Below, piece by piece: positions 22,511-34,384 of a DNA stretch of 64,000 nt. This DNA comes from Gigaspora margarita (taxonomy: Eukaryota; Glomeromycota; Glomeromycetes; Diversisporales; Gigasporaceae), in assembly GCA_009809945.1 (NCBI GenBank), contig WTPW01000489.1, positions 36,812-100,811 of the forward strand, in the 5' to 3' direction. The notes under the pieces are model-generated. The model was given only the letters and a program-made list of their open reading frames with translations. It ran no database searches and was not told the origin of the DNA. The first letter of the stretch is position 1; each line of letters begins with the position of its first letter. The position numbers were made by a program, and so were the translations under genes.

Positions 22511-24240
22511 TTAAATTGAATAGTAAGTGAATTTAAAAACCTTATTTAAATAATGTATATTTTTATTCTTACTCTTAATCCACTCATTATAAATCTTATT
22601 TAAAGTAAAGCTTGAGATGTGATACAAGAGTAGTTCAAAGTGAAAAACATAGTATATATATTGCATTGTTATATATTGAAAAGAAATTATTACACAAATT
22701 TTTCTTGTTTGAATCTCTACTAAAAATATTATTTTGTAGTGCATAGATTTTAGATTATCTATAGATATCTGTAAATATTTTTTAAGAGCAGAATCCATAG
22801 CCTCTATTTGTAAAGTTATCTTATTATAGGTAATATATAATTTAAATCAAATATTTCAAAAGGTAAATTAGTTTTTATTCAAATTTTTTTTATTCTTCTT
22901 ACCTTATTGCTAAAGTGCAAATAATAATTAGTTTAGGCAGAAATAAAATATTTTGTATTTGGCACTATGTCTTGTAAAAATACTATAAAATTTTAAATTT
23001 GAATTTATAATATTTTAAAAGTACATTCTATTGAGCTGTGAATTCTTGCTCATGAATTGATGCTATTACTACTTGATATATTTTTATAAACCTAATCCAT
23101 TCTTTGTCTGTGGCAAAATAACACTTGAATTTATTCAACCTATTTTTATTTATATGTTATATACAAAAAACGTGTTGAGAATAATGAAAAACCTTTTTGT
23201 TAGCTTTTATTAATGCCAATTTTCTATCAGTAATAATAACTTAGGACCCTTAACATCTCTCATATAGGTCATAACTGGATTTTGGCCAATTTTGACCTAA
23301 TTCGCTAAAAATGACAAAATCTATTCACTTTAATAACTTCTAATCCAGTGATCAAAATTGAATAACTTTTTTTTTGTTAGATGCGCCTCACTGAGAGCTT
23401 CATTTTAAAAAAGTTCCTCCAAATTGGACTACTGGATGCCAAGATAATTGCCAAAAACTTTTTTTTGCTTCTCAAATTTTAGGTGTTTTTGCAAAAAAAT
23501 TTCAAGTATGACCTCTATACTAGAAGTTTGGGGTCCTAATAACTTTAAGACAAGGCAAGTTGTTAAAAAAAGTTTTAAAATACAATTATTGCCCATTCAT
23601 AATATTTAATGTTTTATTATTTAAAAAAGCAAAACAGAACAGAAGAACATATTAAAGTTATATACACAAACAACATTCAAAGCGGCATTCAAGATCTATT
23701 TGTTTTATATATACAATCTAAAAAGTAATACAGTAGGGTAGTATGGGTTAAAAAAATAGATATTTAGTGCACAAAAAAGAGATGTATTATTCTATTTTGA
23801 TTATTATACTAATATTCAAATTCAAAATCAGATCCTTGTAATTTGGTAAAAATAACTTGAATTGACATACAACCATTGAGTCTTTCTTGACAAATAGAAT
23901 ACAATGCATTATATAATTCTTGGTATGCCATTAAAGAAGGATTAGCCTAATAAACTATTAATAAAATATGGCAGAATGAGAACAAGCAAAATCTATTTAT
24001 TTAACTTGCTTTCGTTGTTTAATATTCAACCTTCAGATAATTGGATAACCAGATATATCAATGAATACTTCATAATTGTGTGTAGGATTTCAAATTTTAA
24101 AATGCCAAGTATTATTATGCCTAGTACCAAAAGGCTCAAATAGACAGTCTAAAAGTCTTGTAGCAGTTTTTCTATAATGTGAATCATTAGTTAAATTTAA
24201 TCTTTTTCTATTGAAACCACTCCTGTTGCAGCCTAATTCC
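22511..24240 (-). pseudogene. MULE/FAR1-like transposase, decayed
   Basis: On the minus strand the order is as in Mutator-like transposases: an N-terminal FAR1/WRKY-GCM1-like block near 24190-24030 (RLLDCLFEPFG, TWHFKI, NPTHNYEVFIDISGYPI); a helical block to about 23850; then LPCLKVIITDRKLALIKANKK near 23560-23170, holding the Asp of the TDRELAL motif, interrupted exactly by a MITE; HVFCI, a stop, HINKN, which should be the RLLCxWHI(E/N)KN helix; KEWIRFIKIYQVVIAS near 23110-23060; and SALKKYLQISIDNLK with ISSFTLNKIYNEWIK at 22798-22511. Several stops and frameshifts show it is dead. The C-terminal SWIM region was not recognised. Confidence 0.7.
23243..23537. mobile_element. AGGACCC-family MITE, 295 bp
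   Basis: AATAACTT is duplicated exactly at 23235-23242 and 23538-23545. The ends are AGGACCCTTAACATCTC and the inverse of AGGACCCCAAACTTCTA, followed on both sides by AGGTCATA. It splits the MULE relic at its TDR motif; removing the element and one duplication restores LPCLKVIITDRK. The interior word CTCACTGAGAGCTTCATTTT is shared, inverted, with 41978-42230. Confidence 0.9.
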
Positions 24241-24599
24241 ATATTTGTCTTTTTTTTTACTCCATGACATTTTGATAGTTATAGTATATTCTTGGATCAT
24301 AGAAAGGCTAAAATGTGTGAAAGAAGTTTATAATGACTTCCAAATTGGTCAAGTAAAGGAAGAAGCATATTTGAAGATTAGATATATGCAGTGAATTTTA
24401 TTATTGTGCTTTGCTAATTTTTAATATATTTTTATAGCACTAGAATTACTAAATATAGTAATATATAAACTTAATTTTTTATTAAGTAAACTAGCAATTT
24501 TTTTAAATAAAATAATTTAGATAACAAATTGAGTATATTCTAAAAGTTTTATAATTTTTAAAAATTCATTTACTTTTTTTTTTCTGGCAATCCTATCTT

Positions 24600-25520
24600 T
24601 GTTTATTAATGAACAACGTACAAATTATACAAAAGAAAGACTCCTATCATCAATACACTGCCACGTTCTATTTAACAAAAATTTACCAAGCAAAAATGCC
24701 CAATGCGATCCACTATGATGAACTGTTTAACTCAACTCAAGTTTTCTATTTAGCTAGAAATTTTATCCCAAGTATCACCGGTAGGCTGTCGTATGCCATA
24801 CCAAGATTGCCTGCTTTTTTAATCTTCCTTACCTAGCCTCTAGGACAAGGAGAGTTCGAAAACCCTTTCTATACGAAAAAAACAAACTTAAAAAGAAAAA
24901 AAAGGGTAGAAAAAAAGGGGTAGTACTATATAACCTAGGTGAAATCCAAAAGTATAACCAAAAAACATAAAAAGAAAAGGTAAGAAAAACAAAAAAGTGA
25001 AAGACAGTCTTGTTATAATAAAAATTATATAGACTGCTTAAAGTAAAAAAAAACTCTAACAAAGAACTATATGTATATAAAATAAAGAAAGAAAAAAAAG
25101 GCACATGAATTACATCACAACTAAAACAACACGTGATAGAAATTTCTTGATGGTTCCAGAATGATCCATGGCTTACGTGGCACCTGTAATAGCCAATTCC
25201 TTTTTAGTAGACGCATATCCCAAATTAGAAACAGTAAACACTATCGATCTTCTGTCAGGGGTAAGCTGGAGACGAGACTTGATAACAAACTTAAGAGAAA
25301 GTTTGGGAAGATAAAACTCATTTTTTTGTTATTCACCTTTGTTTTACCACAAGATACTTCATCGACAAAGATGTTCATCTCTCTACCAAAATTTCCTGTA
25401 CAAGGGCATCAACACCAGCCAAATATTTTATTAGCAATATCTCATACAGCACTGCTTCTGGCTTGCGTGCTGAATATAAGAAAGGAGTACCTTCCAGAAG
25501 TAAGTTGACCTTTCTAAAAA
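24600..25520. other. Coding-like but unassigned region
   Basis: Codon-like composition and higher GC set this region apart. Plus-strand frames include a 75-codon ORF at 24609-24836 and a 115-codon ORF at 25161-25508. A shifted frame near 25170-25320 gives MAYVAPVIANSFLVDAYPK and NTIDLLSGVSWRRDL, which looks more protein-like than the longer ORF. The stretch 24830-25110 is A-rich with probable gaps. I did not recognise a family; it may be a broken gene with introns. Confidence 0.3.
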
Positions 25521-25984
25521 CTGTATACATGTGTTAGCTACTGCACAAAAGTACAGGCAATGCTCTAACAAAAAACTTTTTGTTTTCTTCTGTCAGAAAT
25601 TTGGTCCAAGTGATCATCAGGAAGAGTTTAATGCTAAACGAAAAAAAAAATTCATTTACTAAATTACTATATATAGTAATAAATTACTATATTTAGTAAG
25701 TTTGTTAATTTTAAGGGTATATGATTTTAGTGGTACAAATGTTTTCTTTTTAAAATTAAAAAATTTTATTAAGCAAGTTATTTTTAAATTTATAATAAAG
25801 GTTGTAGTATAGATTTTTTTAATTCTAATAGGGTAAAATTAGTTAAATATTTACTGAGAAACATGTATCTGAAGATTGTGTATCAAAACTACAGAAAATT
25901 TGAATTGACTACAGAGAACTTTACAATATATACAAGTATATTTTTAAAAAATAATAAAATTTAGACCTATTTTATGTATGATTT

Positions 25985-26145
25985 TTAAAACGTTTTAGGG
26001 CTTTTTTGACAGCTTTTCTTTATAGTTGAGTTAGAATTTAGGGTTAGAATCATTAATAAAAGGGTATATGTGATTTTGGTAGGACTCGTCTTTTCAAATT
26101 GAGACCCCAAATTTTACCATCACGATCATCCGCGACATATATTAA
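25985..26145 (+). repeat. Dispersed repeat, copy 1
   Basis: Shares with 38340-38500 the order TTTTTTAATAGTT-like, TTAGGGTTAGAAT, AAAGG.ATTTTGGTAGG, AATTGAGACCCC/AATAGAGGTCCC and CGCGACAT. Same orientation, diverged. Confidence 0.55.
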
Positions 26146-26232
26146 TGAACTAAGGGGCGATAAACCATATGAGATAAATATGCGAGATAAAAATGCATTC
26201 TGATTGGCTTAAAAATTCTATATAAACTATAT

Positions 26233-26642
26233 TAGGGTCCGTAATCGGGTAGCCCGATTGATTTTGGAATTTTTGATGGCTGTAAAAATAGGGTTCCACA
26301 ATTGGTACATAAACCGAAATCAGTATGTGTAATTAATATGATAAACCTCTTTCGGCAGACAGGCTTCATTTGTACCTCACATGCGCCTGTTACCAGTGGC
26401 AGGTCTTTAAAGTCAAGGGGATTCGGGCTTAGGCCCGGCCCGTGGGCCCGAAATCCCCCTGACTTTAAAGACCTGCCACTGGTAACAGGCGCATGTGAGG
26501 TACAAATGAAGCCTGTCTGCCAAAAGTAGGTTTATCATATTAATTAACATACTGATTTAGGCTTATGCACCAATTGTGGAACACTGTTTTTACAGGCATC
26601 AAAAATTCCAAAATCAATCAGGTTACCCAATTACGGACCCTA
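26233..26642. mobile_element. Hairpin MITE, 410 bp, 8-bp duplication
   Basis: AACTATAT is duplicated exactly at 26225-26232 and 26643-26650. The ends are TAGGGTCCGTAATCGGGTA and the inverse of TAGGGTCCGTAATTGGGTA. The arms pair over almost the whole length, with few mismatches, and meet at a GC-rich loop near 26425-26450 (AGGCCCGGCCCGTGGGCCC). The terminal TAGGG and 8-bp duplication fit hAT. Confidence 0.92.
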
Positions 26643-26668
26643 AACTATATCCAGTACTATTTTTAGAG

Positions 26669-26824
26669 TCCGACATCAAATTCTTTGATTTAAATGTAAT
26701 GCGATCAGAAAAATTCAAACCAAACGTTCATTTAGATAAAAATCGCTCCGACATCAAATTCTTTGATTTAAATGTAACACGATCAGAAAAATTCAAACCA
26801 AACATTCATTTTGATAAAAATCGC
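26669..26824 (+). repeat. 78-bp tandem duplication, coding-like
   Basis: Two adjacent 78-bp units (26669-26746 and 26747-26824), each exactly 26 codons, give SDIKFFDLNV...RSEKFKPN(V/I)H...DKNR twice. They lie in an open frame that continues to a TAG at 26840-26842. The frame upstream enters the hairpin element, so any true gene was truncated by it. No family was recognised. Confidence 0.6.
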
Positions 26825-26842
26825 ACATTTCTCAAAAAATAG

Positions 26843-27521
26843 CATATTAAATCACCTTCTGCGCATTAACAAAAAGGGTTCTTTGAGACATTTGACTATA
26901 AAACTGCTAAATTCTAACCTAACGTAGGTTCTAACCTAGCATAAAACGAACTTAAAGAATTTGGTTGTGTGGGTGGAATTTTGGCAGCGATCTAGTTATA
27001 ATTTCACTCAAATTACAGAATTATGAATAATAGGTTCCTTACTAGATGGCCAATATTTACAATTATAAATTTATACGACGTATAGTGCCAGAGGCACGGG
27101 TCATATACATAGTAATTATATACTGTATATAAATTTACTATTAAATTTAATATGTCAAAACGTGTAACTGATTATATTTCTTGGTTTTATTTGATTTAAT
27201 TTAATTCAAAAAAACATGTGCATGATTTTTATAGTGCAACAAGTCATTATAATGCGACCAAATTTCTGAGCAAAATTCTAAATGTTCCAAAAACTTATTA
27301 ATTATATATTCCCTGTGCATAATGCGCATGAAGTTTGGAAAAAAACGACAATTTACCCATCATTAATCCTGCACGGCACCACATACTGCGCAGCTATCCT
27401 TTTTTTTTTTTTTAAGTCAAATAATTTTTATACAAATTTATATATATAATTAAAATATGTGATTTAATAAATACAGAAGTTAAGGAAATATTCTATATTG
27501 GTTTATAAATATCAACCTACT
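26843..27521. other. Gene-less stretch
   Basis: No coding was recognised. A poly-T run lies at about 27402-27414. Confidence 0.45.
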
Positions 27522-27741
27522 AAAATACACCTATGGTGTTAAACATTACAAAAATTGCCAAATAGATGATACTTAATATCTTAAGTAAAAATGGCTAGAA
27601 TCCTAAAACCCTTATTTTAACAAATAATTTTGACCTTTAATACTAACCCTTACCTTAACCTATAACAGCATCCCTAATCTCACGCTAACCTTAAATTTTA
27701 TAAAGAATTATGTTTGTTGTTAAACACCATAGGTACATTTT
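27522..27741. mobile_element. Inverted-repeat MITE, about 220 bp
   Basis: The left end has ACCTATGGTGTTAAACA and the right end the inverse of ACCTATGGTGTTTAACA. The interior carries a degenerate AACCCTTACCTTAACC stretch. It lies just downstream of the kinase gene. No clear target duplication was fixed. Confidence 0.65.
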
Positions 27742-27970
27742 ATATTATTTGTACTAATATAATCTATACATTAAAAATTCAGCAATTAGCCAGCATTAAC
27801 TAAAATTCTGGCCAATTTTTTCGAAAATTTTGTATTTGCAAAATTTAATAAACTGTCGGACAGACTGGGAAAAAAACGGCAAATTGGATTTATATGGCGC
27901 AATAAACCACTAAGAAGATAGCATACTAAAACTAAAAAGATAGCAGGAAAGACTTTTATAATGAAATTAA

Positions 27971-29939
27971 TTATTTCGTCTACATGAACAGAAAACATTA
28001 TTTAAGACGTTTACAATAATATCAAGTCATTCTTTAAAAAAAATTACATACCTGGATGGCATCGTAAAATTGTTCAATATCATTCACTAAATTCTCCAAA
28101 TCAAGGCCAACCATCGTGTCATAATAACTCTTTATGGTGCATTTGTTTATTACAAGAATTAATTAAGAAACAATATACATATTTTTAAAGTAGAAATAGA
28201 ACGAATATAAATTACCTTATAAGGATCTGCATAAATTAAAAAGGTTAGGTTAAAATAAAATTAAAATAAACTGTTGTTATCTAATAAATTCAATTCGCAT
28301 TTATTGAAAGTAAATGGCTCACCTAATTCAGGTTTCCATTTTTCACCTGATATAACATCATCTTTGTGTATCAATTCATAAACACGATCTATATTAGGCC
28401 GATTTGTCGGATTCCCATCCCAACATTTCTCATAGAGCTTAACATAAGTGAGAGTGGACCCAGCTACTGGTTGTTCGCGCATACCGTGTAGAATTTTATA
28501 TAGTTCAGTATAATCATTTTCTTTAGATATTCTTCGGCCATTACTTGAAATTTCCCACATTATTACTCCAAGACTATATATATCAGAATGGTAATCATAA
28601 ATTTCCCCAAACCTTTTGTCTAATTCAATAAATATAATGGGATCTATGAATTTTATACGTCCTTTTACACGTTGATTCGATATACTATGACGCGAAACAA
28701 CTCTGGAAAGCCCAAAATCAGTAATAACTGCTCTAATGTTACCAAATTGACTACTATCATTTTTAATAACCACATTTCCTGTGTGCTAAAATGAAGTAAT
28801 TATTAGTGTCTATCAAAACGTTATAGATATAGTTGACAACACAAAATTTCGATACAATAATACAGAACTGAGTATAATGAAGTAATTATTATTGTCTATC
28901 AAAACGTTATAGTTATAGTTGACAACACAGAATTTCGATACAATAATGCAGAATTGAGTATAATGTCATAATTTACAATCATATTTGAAAAACAACTATT
29001 TTGAGAATGTAATACTTACTAAGTCACGGTGCAAAATTTCATTTTTATGTAGAAAACGAAGGCCACACGTGATATGTCGTGCTATATTAATCTTATGTTC
29101 CCAATTTAAACGGTTTTGAATTAAATAAGTTCGTAAGTCACCTTTCTCTGCGTATTCCAATACTAAGAAAAACTCTTCTCTAACAGAGAGCGCTAAATAC
29201 ACAGAAATGTTATAGATAAGCTTATTGTGTTAATAAAAGTACTATTAACTAAGAATTGGAACCATATAACATGTAAAAATTGTCCCATAATTTGGACCAA
29301 ATTAGGCTAAATTTTATCGAGAATATCATTAAGACCGGCTAAATTAACAATTAAGCAATTTAGGTAGTTCCAATTCTTACGATAAATATACAGTACATAC
29401 AATCTTTCAACTCCAGACTAGAGTCGATAAAGAAAATATATTCTTTATAATTAGCGTTTATATGACCGTATTTAAATTATTACACATAATTATACTATCA
29501 TACCTTGATATGCCAAAAAATTCAATTATATACTTGTGGTCGGTATCATTTATATTATTATTTATAGAATGAAATGCGTTAATCTACATAAATTTTAAAT
29601 ACAATTTTCAAGAAGTCAGATATGCGTTTAAAGAATGAAGAGATGGCAAGTCAATTTTACCTCTTTAACAAGCTCTTCATGTTCAGATTGTTCTATTTTT
29701 TCTGCATCAGGCACAACTTGTTTTAAGACTACATCCTTTTTCTTCGTTGTCCATACAGCTTTTTGAATAACACTCGCACCTCCAATAGTAAGAGGTTTGA
29801 AATTTTCAAACTCTTCGTATTTAATTGAATTAATATAATTTTCTTCAGTCATCTTTTTAATCCAATTTCTTCTAGATTCACTATCATATCCAGTAAGTGA
29901 AAATGTGTCGAGAGGGGAATTGGGTTGTTCTGAGAGCAT
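27971..29939 (-). CDS. Protein kinase (TKL/Rhizophagus type), six or more exons
   Basis: Likely a cytosolic Ser/Thr-type kinase of the large TKL-like family of these fungi. Exons read on minus: 29939-29661 (ATG start; degenerate Gly-loop LTIGGASVIQKAVW; VVLK Lys; EELVKE helix-C Glu); 29583-29504 (HKYIIEFFGIS); about 29230-29020 (FLVLEYAEKGDLRTYL, then HRDL); 28785-28323 (HTGN, DFGLS, SDIYSLGVIMWEISS, CWDGNPTNRP); an 11-nt exon 28226-28216 (DPYK); 28129-28052 (SYYDTMVGLDLENLVND); and a terminal exon 27979-27971 giving TK and a stop. Splice sites are GTAAAA, GTATGA, GTAAGT, GTGAGC, GTAATT and GTATGT with AG acceptors. The 29504/29230 junction does not keep frame with any acceptor I found, so a micro-exon or a 1-nt error remains there. 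The exon 28323 boundary could instead read through to a stop near 28261. All catalytic motifs are present. Confidence 0.8.
28791..28962. repeat. 86-bp tandem duplication in kinase intron
   Basis: Two units starting ATGAAGTAATTATTA at 28791 and 28877 differ at a handful of bases. They lie inside the intron between HRDL and HTGN. Confidence 0.85.
29250..29379. mobile_element. TA-flanked MITE in kinase intron, 130 bp
   Basis: Perfect 13-bp inverted ends TAAGAATTGGAAC and GTTCCAATTCTTA include the flanking TA. It sits in the intron after the FFGIS exon, near the exon junction that could not be resolved. Confidence 0.75.
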
Positions 29940-31414
29940 AATGTTTGCAAGAAAAATTCAGAAAGATATATATTAAGTTTTATGAAATGTTCGTAAACGC
30001 AGTATATAAATCTTAAATGCATTCAAATCTGTGTAACGTCAACCCAATTATTGTCTCGAATTACGTTCGTTCGTACCTACGTATGTATTTACGTAAAAGT
30101 CAGACTAAAATGAAAATCGAGGTTTCTATTTAAGGCCCTAAAATCCACTTACCCTTGATTATAACGAACTCTTTATTTCTAAGTCAGGTTCTTAGGACTA
30201 TTCAAAGACTCTTACAGTGATTTTTTTTAGTGAAGTGTTATGTTCTCAAAAAGTACTTTAAACCTCATAAATAAGTTACCCGGGCAATTGATTTGCATCA
30301 GCCAATCAGACGAAAGTCTTTCTATGACCTATAACTTGACCCTATCGTTGAAAAAATGCTAAAAAAAATGCGCCCCAAAAATTTGTAGTTTTTCATGGCT
30401 TATATATTTTAAGCTTTATACACAAAATTTCATTTTTAATCAGTTACAATTATTGGTGATTATTATCATCATATAATTATTGATAATACAATAAACTGAA
30501 TTTAATTTCAATATACCAATTGGTATAAACAGAATTTTACAAGTAGCAAGTTCGATAATATATGTGAGTTTATTTTATATTTGAAAATTTAATTTTTATT
30601 ACCGTATAATTTATATTTTATTCAGTTTGCTATTGTAATTTATAAACTAATTAATTTAAAACTTATCTGGCTTTTAATACTCCTCTTATTAGTTATAAAA
30701 AAAATGAAGGTTTCAAATTTCGAAGAGCTTTTTTGTGTCTTTATTTATGCACCTTACAAGTTCTTTATTTAATGTTTGCTAGCTGAAATTTTATGGAGAG
30801 GACCGCGCTTACAATTTTTTACCAATAAAAATTTTAAACATTATCCATTTGTATTTAGAATGAATCTTCACTAATATCCATCAACATCAAAAATATCGGC
30901 AATATTAAGATGGCATAGTTTTATGTAATTGTACTTACTTCAATAAATAACTTTATATAGTACAACACTATAGCATTTGAAATTATAAAGGACGTGAAAA
31001 ATAAATTATTTAATTTTATAAAAAGACAAAAAGACACTTGTTAAACAATTTATTCCACATGATACCCACTGTACGCGTAAGAAGAATTCAATGAAATTCT
31101 TCGGCCATTAAACCAATGATATAATCTACAGGTATTCACCCAATTGATGGCGAGATTCTTATTAGGTAAATGGGAATTTGGGAAGATTAATGCTTGAAAA
31201 AAAATTTTATTAACAGTCCTTTAGAGCGCAAAACTTACTTCTGTACCTAATTTTTCGACACGTCAAGTGTACACAAAAATTTCTCTGCTTTTTTATTCTT
31301 CATATGATAATTTATTAATAATTAGTGGTAAAATCTTTTTTTTTTAAAAAAAAAACTTTATTACACAAATGTTTTTTAAACATCTGTTACACAAATGATG
31401 TATTTAAACTTTTT
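29940..31414. other. Intergenic region upstream of kinase
   Basis: No coding was recognised. It should contain the kinase promoter (minus strand, above 29940), but no distinctive site was identified. Confidence 0.4.
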
Positions 31415-31629
31415 CTACGCGAATAATATTTCTTTAAAACCTTCATATGGACGTTGTTTAAAAACAACTTTTCGCGTGTAAAATGGAACTTTTACAAAAA
31501 ATTTCATAACGAGCTTTATTGTAAAAAATTTTGTCACATTATCATCATGTATTTTTAGATAAGAATTTGCTTGAACTCCGTCAAACATGAACAGCAACGG
31601 ACATGTGAGTGGTTGTGGCTCGTTCAGCT
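31415..31629 (-). CDS. Possible last exon of an unknown gene
   Basis: On minus, a TTTGCAG acceptor near 31630 is followed by LNEPQPLTCPLLFMFDGVQA, then a basic hydrophobic stretch ending GFKEILFA and TAG. Codon content is more balanced than the background. The frame could also start at a Met just before the acceptor. Upstream exons were not found. No family recognised. Confidence 0.35.
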
Positions 31630-32473
31630 GCAAACGTATATATTATATAACGCTTCATTAACAGAAAAAAACTTAGGATAGGAACTTAAAAGCCAAACAT
31701 TATATTAGCATATGAATCAAAAAAAAGCTATGTGACCATCAACTTTAACCATCAAGTCAAATAATTTTTTACTAATTTTCTTTGTCTTTAGATTTGTCAG
31801 ATGAAATCACCATAATTCTGCTAATTCCTAACATAGCCACTCACTAATCCAAATAAAACCCGCTCTTTAATTTTGATTTGACGCAAATTTTATCTGATGC
31901 TTAACATATATAAACAAATATTCAGTATCAATATAAGAACTGCATAACTAACTTCATTTAGCGTGGCAATTTACATATCGTTAGTTTTAGTATATAACGT
32001 CAGTTAGATGACTTATGGATTAATATTACCTCAAAAATTAAAATGATTCTTGAAGAAATTTAAAGCAATAACGAAGTATATTAGAAAATCGATGTAGAAT
32101 TGGTGTAGAAAAAAACGCTAAATGAAAAGTCTGGACACTTTAAAGCTAATAAAATGATTACCATATAATTGTAATGGAAGTATTCCACGTTCATTTTAAT
32201 TGTGAATTGTCACTCATGCTAGAATATGAGAGGTGAGTCAATAGAAATCAAGTAAATTCTTTTTAGTAAAATTTTTTAAAATTTTGAATAAAAATAACGA
32301 CAAAACTTAACCGAATTTGATAAAAAATTTTTTTTAAATCAGTTTAAAAATTAATTTTAAAAAAAATTTTTATCAAACCAGTAAAAAAAAAAATCGGTCG
32401 ATTCCTACTGATTTACACCCATATAACGATATGCGAACAATAAGAATTTCTTTCGCGTGATGCGTATTAAGTT

Positions 32474-32853
32474 TAGGCCACGCAAAGTTGATTTTCGTTT
32501 TGCATTACATGGAATCTGATAACGATCGGATTTTTTTTTTAATTAAGTAAATTAATATACTAACAGATAATGTTCATATCTAAGGTTATACAAGGTTAAT
32601 TTTTCATTTTGCACAACAAGGAATCAAAAAATTGGGTTGACAGTCATATCTTTTCTGTCAGTCCTATAGGAAAATTAAGGTCTCATCGAGTGACACCGAA
32701 TGAGAATAGCGGAAAAAAATAAATGTCAAAAATCGAAAAAAAATAAAAAATAAAAATAAAAAAAAATAAAGAATAAAAAAAATTTGAAATTTTGAAAAAT
32801 TGAAAAAATGGGTCGGCGGGTAATGCAAAAAGAAAAATCAACTTTGTGGCCTT
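32474..32853. repeat. Inverted repeat, arms about 34 bp
   Basis: GGCCACGCAAAGTTGATTTT near 32474 is inverted at 32825-32853 (AAAAATCAACTTTGTGGCC); both extend to a GCATTAC word. May bound a decayed MITE. Confidence 0.45.
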
Positions 32854-33564
32854 ATTTACCAACATTAATGGATAGTCATCTTAAACCGGCAAGTTGCAAA
32901 AATCTGAAATTCCCTTTATTACCTGGGAAAGATTATTTGGAAACATTACGTTCACTCAGGACGCCATGGAATTTTCTCAAGAATCCAAAAAATAAAAGGT
33001 ATTACTAATCATCAACAAAATTAAATAGGGTAACATTTCGTAAAAAAATAATCAATTAACTATTTTGAGATTTTTTTTTACAATTTATCTGAATAGAGTC
33101 AGCGAATTTTAATAGTTCGTACCCCATTTTTAGGGCCCAATTTCAATTCCGTAAATCCGCAACATTACTGACTCTGCAGCTATTACGCTATATTTAGGTC
33201 CTAATAAAGGTGCCTCAATTTTCAAAATCGGTTTGTATGATAGAGAATTAAACTTTGCTTTACAAAGTACAGTATTTTTTTCTCACAGGGCAAGGTACGT
33301 ACGGAACAGAAATTCCGTTTTCATGTAGCATAAAATTACGGTACGAATATTTACATATGTTCATTGTTCTTATGCATGTGCATGTACGTACTGTTCAGTG
33401 CATACGGCGCAAGTTATGACCTTCCATTAATATAGACCCCGCGTATAGTCATTTCTAAATATATATATATATTGTTAAAAAGAAACAATTGAAATAACAT
33501 GCATATTTCTCATTTATAACGTTCGGCCTGGATATTTGAAACTGCAATTGGTTTTGTAATTCGC

Positions 33565-33645
33565 ATCCAGGTATAGTATGGGGTCTACTATTGGGGTATC
33601 TTGTGCGTACGTACGTATGTGGTATTTTACGGCACTTACTAAAAT
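33565..33645. mobile_element. Partial copy of the 37658-37932 MITE
   Basis: GGGGTCTACTATTGGGGTA, TCTTGTGCG and TATTTTACGGCACTT follow the order of the right end of 37658-37932 (CTACTATTTGGGGATCTTG, then CACTTTACGGTA). Confidence 0.45.
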
Positions 33646-34377
33646 TATATTGTATGCAATTTGTACCATATTTCTATATACGTATTTAGAGTTTGGACTA
33701 TAAACCCAAATATACTAAATCCTTAAAGCAAAAATGGTCTAAACATTATAGAAATAAAAACATTAGGACACTTATAAAATCGACATTGTCTTTATAGTTA
33801 GCCGAAACTTTTGTCACAGAATATGCATCCAATTGTTCACGTGCATAAATAATGCTATTTTAAATCTGGCGCTGGTTTTTATTTGTCCTTTTAAATTTAA
33901 CCAATCAAATGTAGATTTATATATGTTGATAAAACGGGGTATCGATTTAACAATTCGGATTTAAATTCAAAGCTAGAAATCACTAATTAAATAAAGCGAA
34001 TTTTAAAAATAAAGTTGGTTCCAAACTCTATATATTATTACTGTAATAATTTAATAAAAATCATTTTAAATTGTTATTATAAATTAAATCAACGATCTAT
34101 ATGATCTAATTTTCAGGTTATTCAGGTTATTTTTGTAGCCAATCTTGAGATTGTGCGCATTTTGATTTGTAGGTAAATCTTTTGGTGTATCCTCATGAGC
34201 AGCCATTTTGCCAATTTTATTTAAAAAGGAAATTGTTTATTCGAACATTTTTATATCAATATTATCTTCATCTTGATCTTTGTATTGTATTGATATGCTC
34301 AGATCTATTACCAGAAGCCCTGAAAGCTTTTTATATTTTCATGTTATACAGTATTTATAAAAAAAAAAAAAAAAAAA

Positions 34378-34384
34378 NNNNNNN
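34378..34384. other. Assembly gap (7 N)
   Basis: Seven N lie between a run of A on the left and a run of T on the right. Its true length and content are unknown. Confidence 0.99.

Larger units (their letters stand above)
31634..34377. other. Gene-less stretch with scattered repeats
   Basis: Holds an inverted repeat (32474-32853) and a MITE end (33565-33645), listed separately. An open frame at 32808-33008 overlaps one arm of the inverted repeat and is not trusted. Confidence 0.4.

Noticed and set aside
26302-26529. 75-codon plus ORF
   Set aside because: Spans the centre of a hairpin MITE; the C-terminal half is the mirror of the first on the other strand.
27786-27998. 70-codon minus ORF with hydrophobic stretch
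   Set aside because: Lies beyond the proposed last kinase exon and overlaps its final intron; no support as a gene.
32808-33008. 66-codon plus ORF
   Set aside because: Its first part is one arm of an inverted repeat; the rest has no recognised features.
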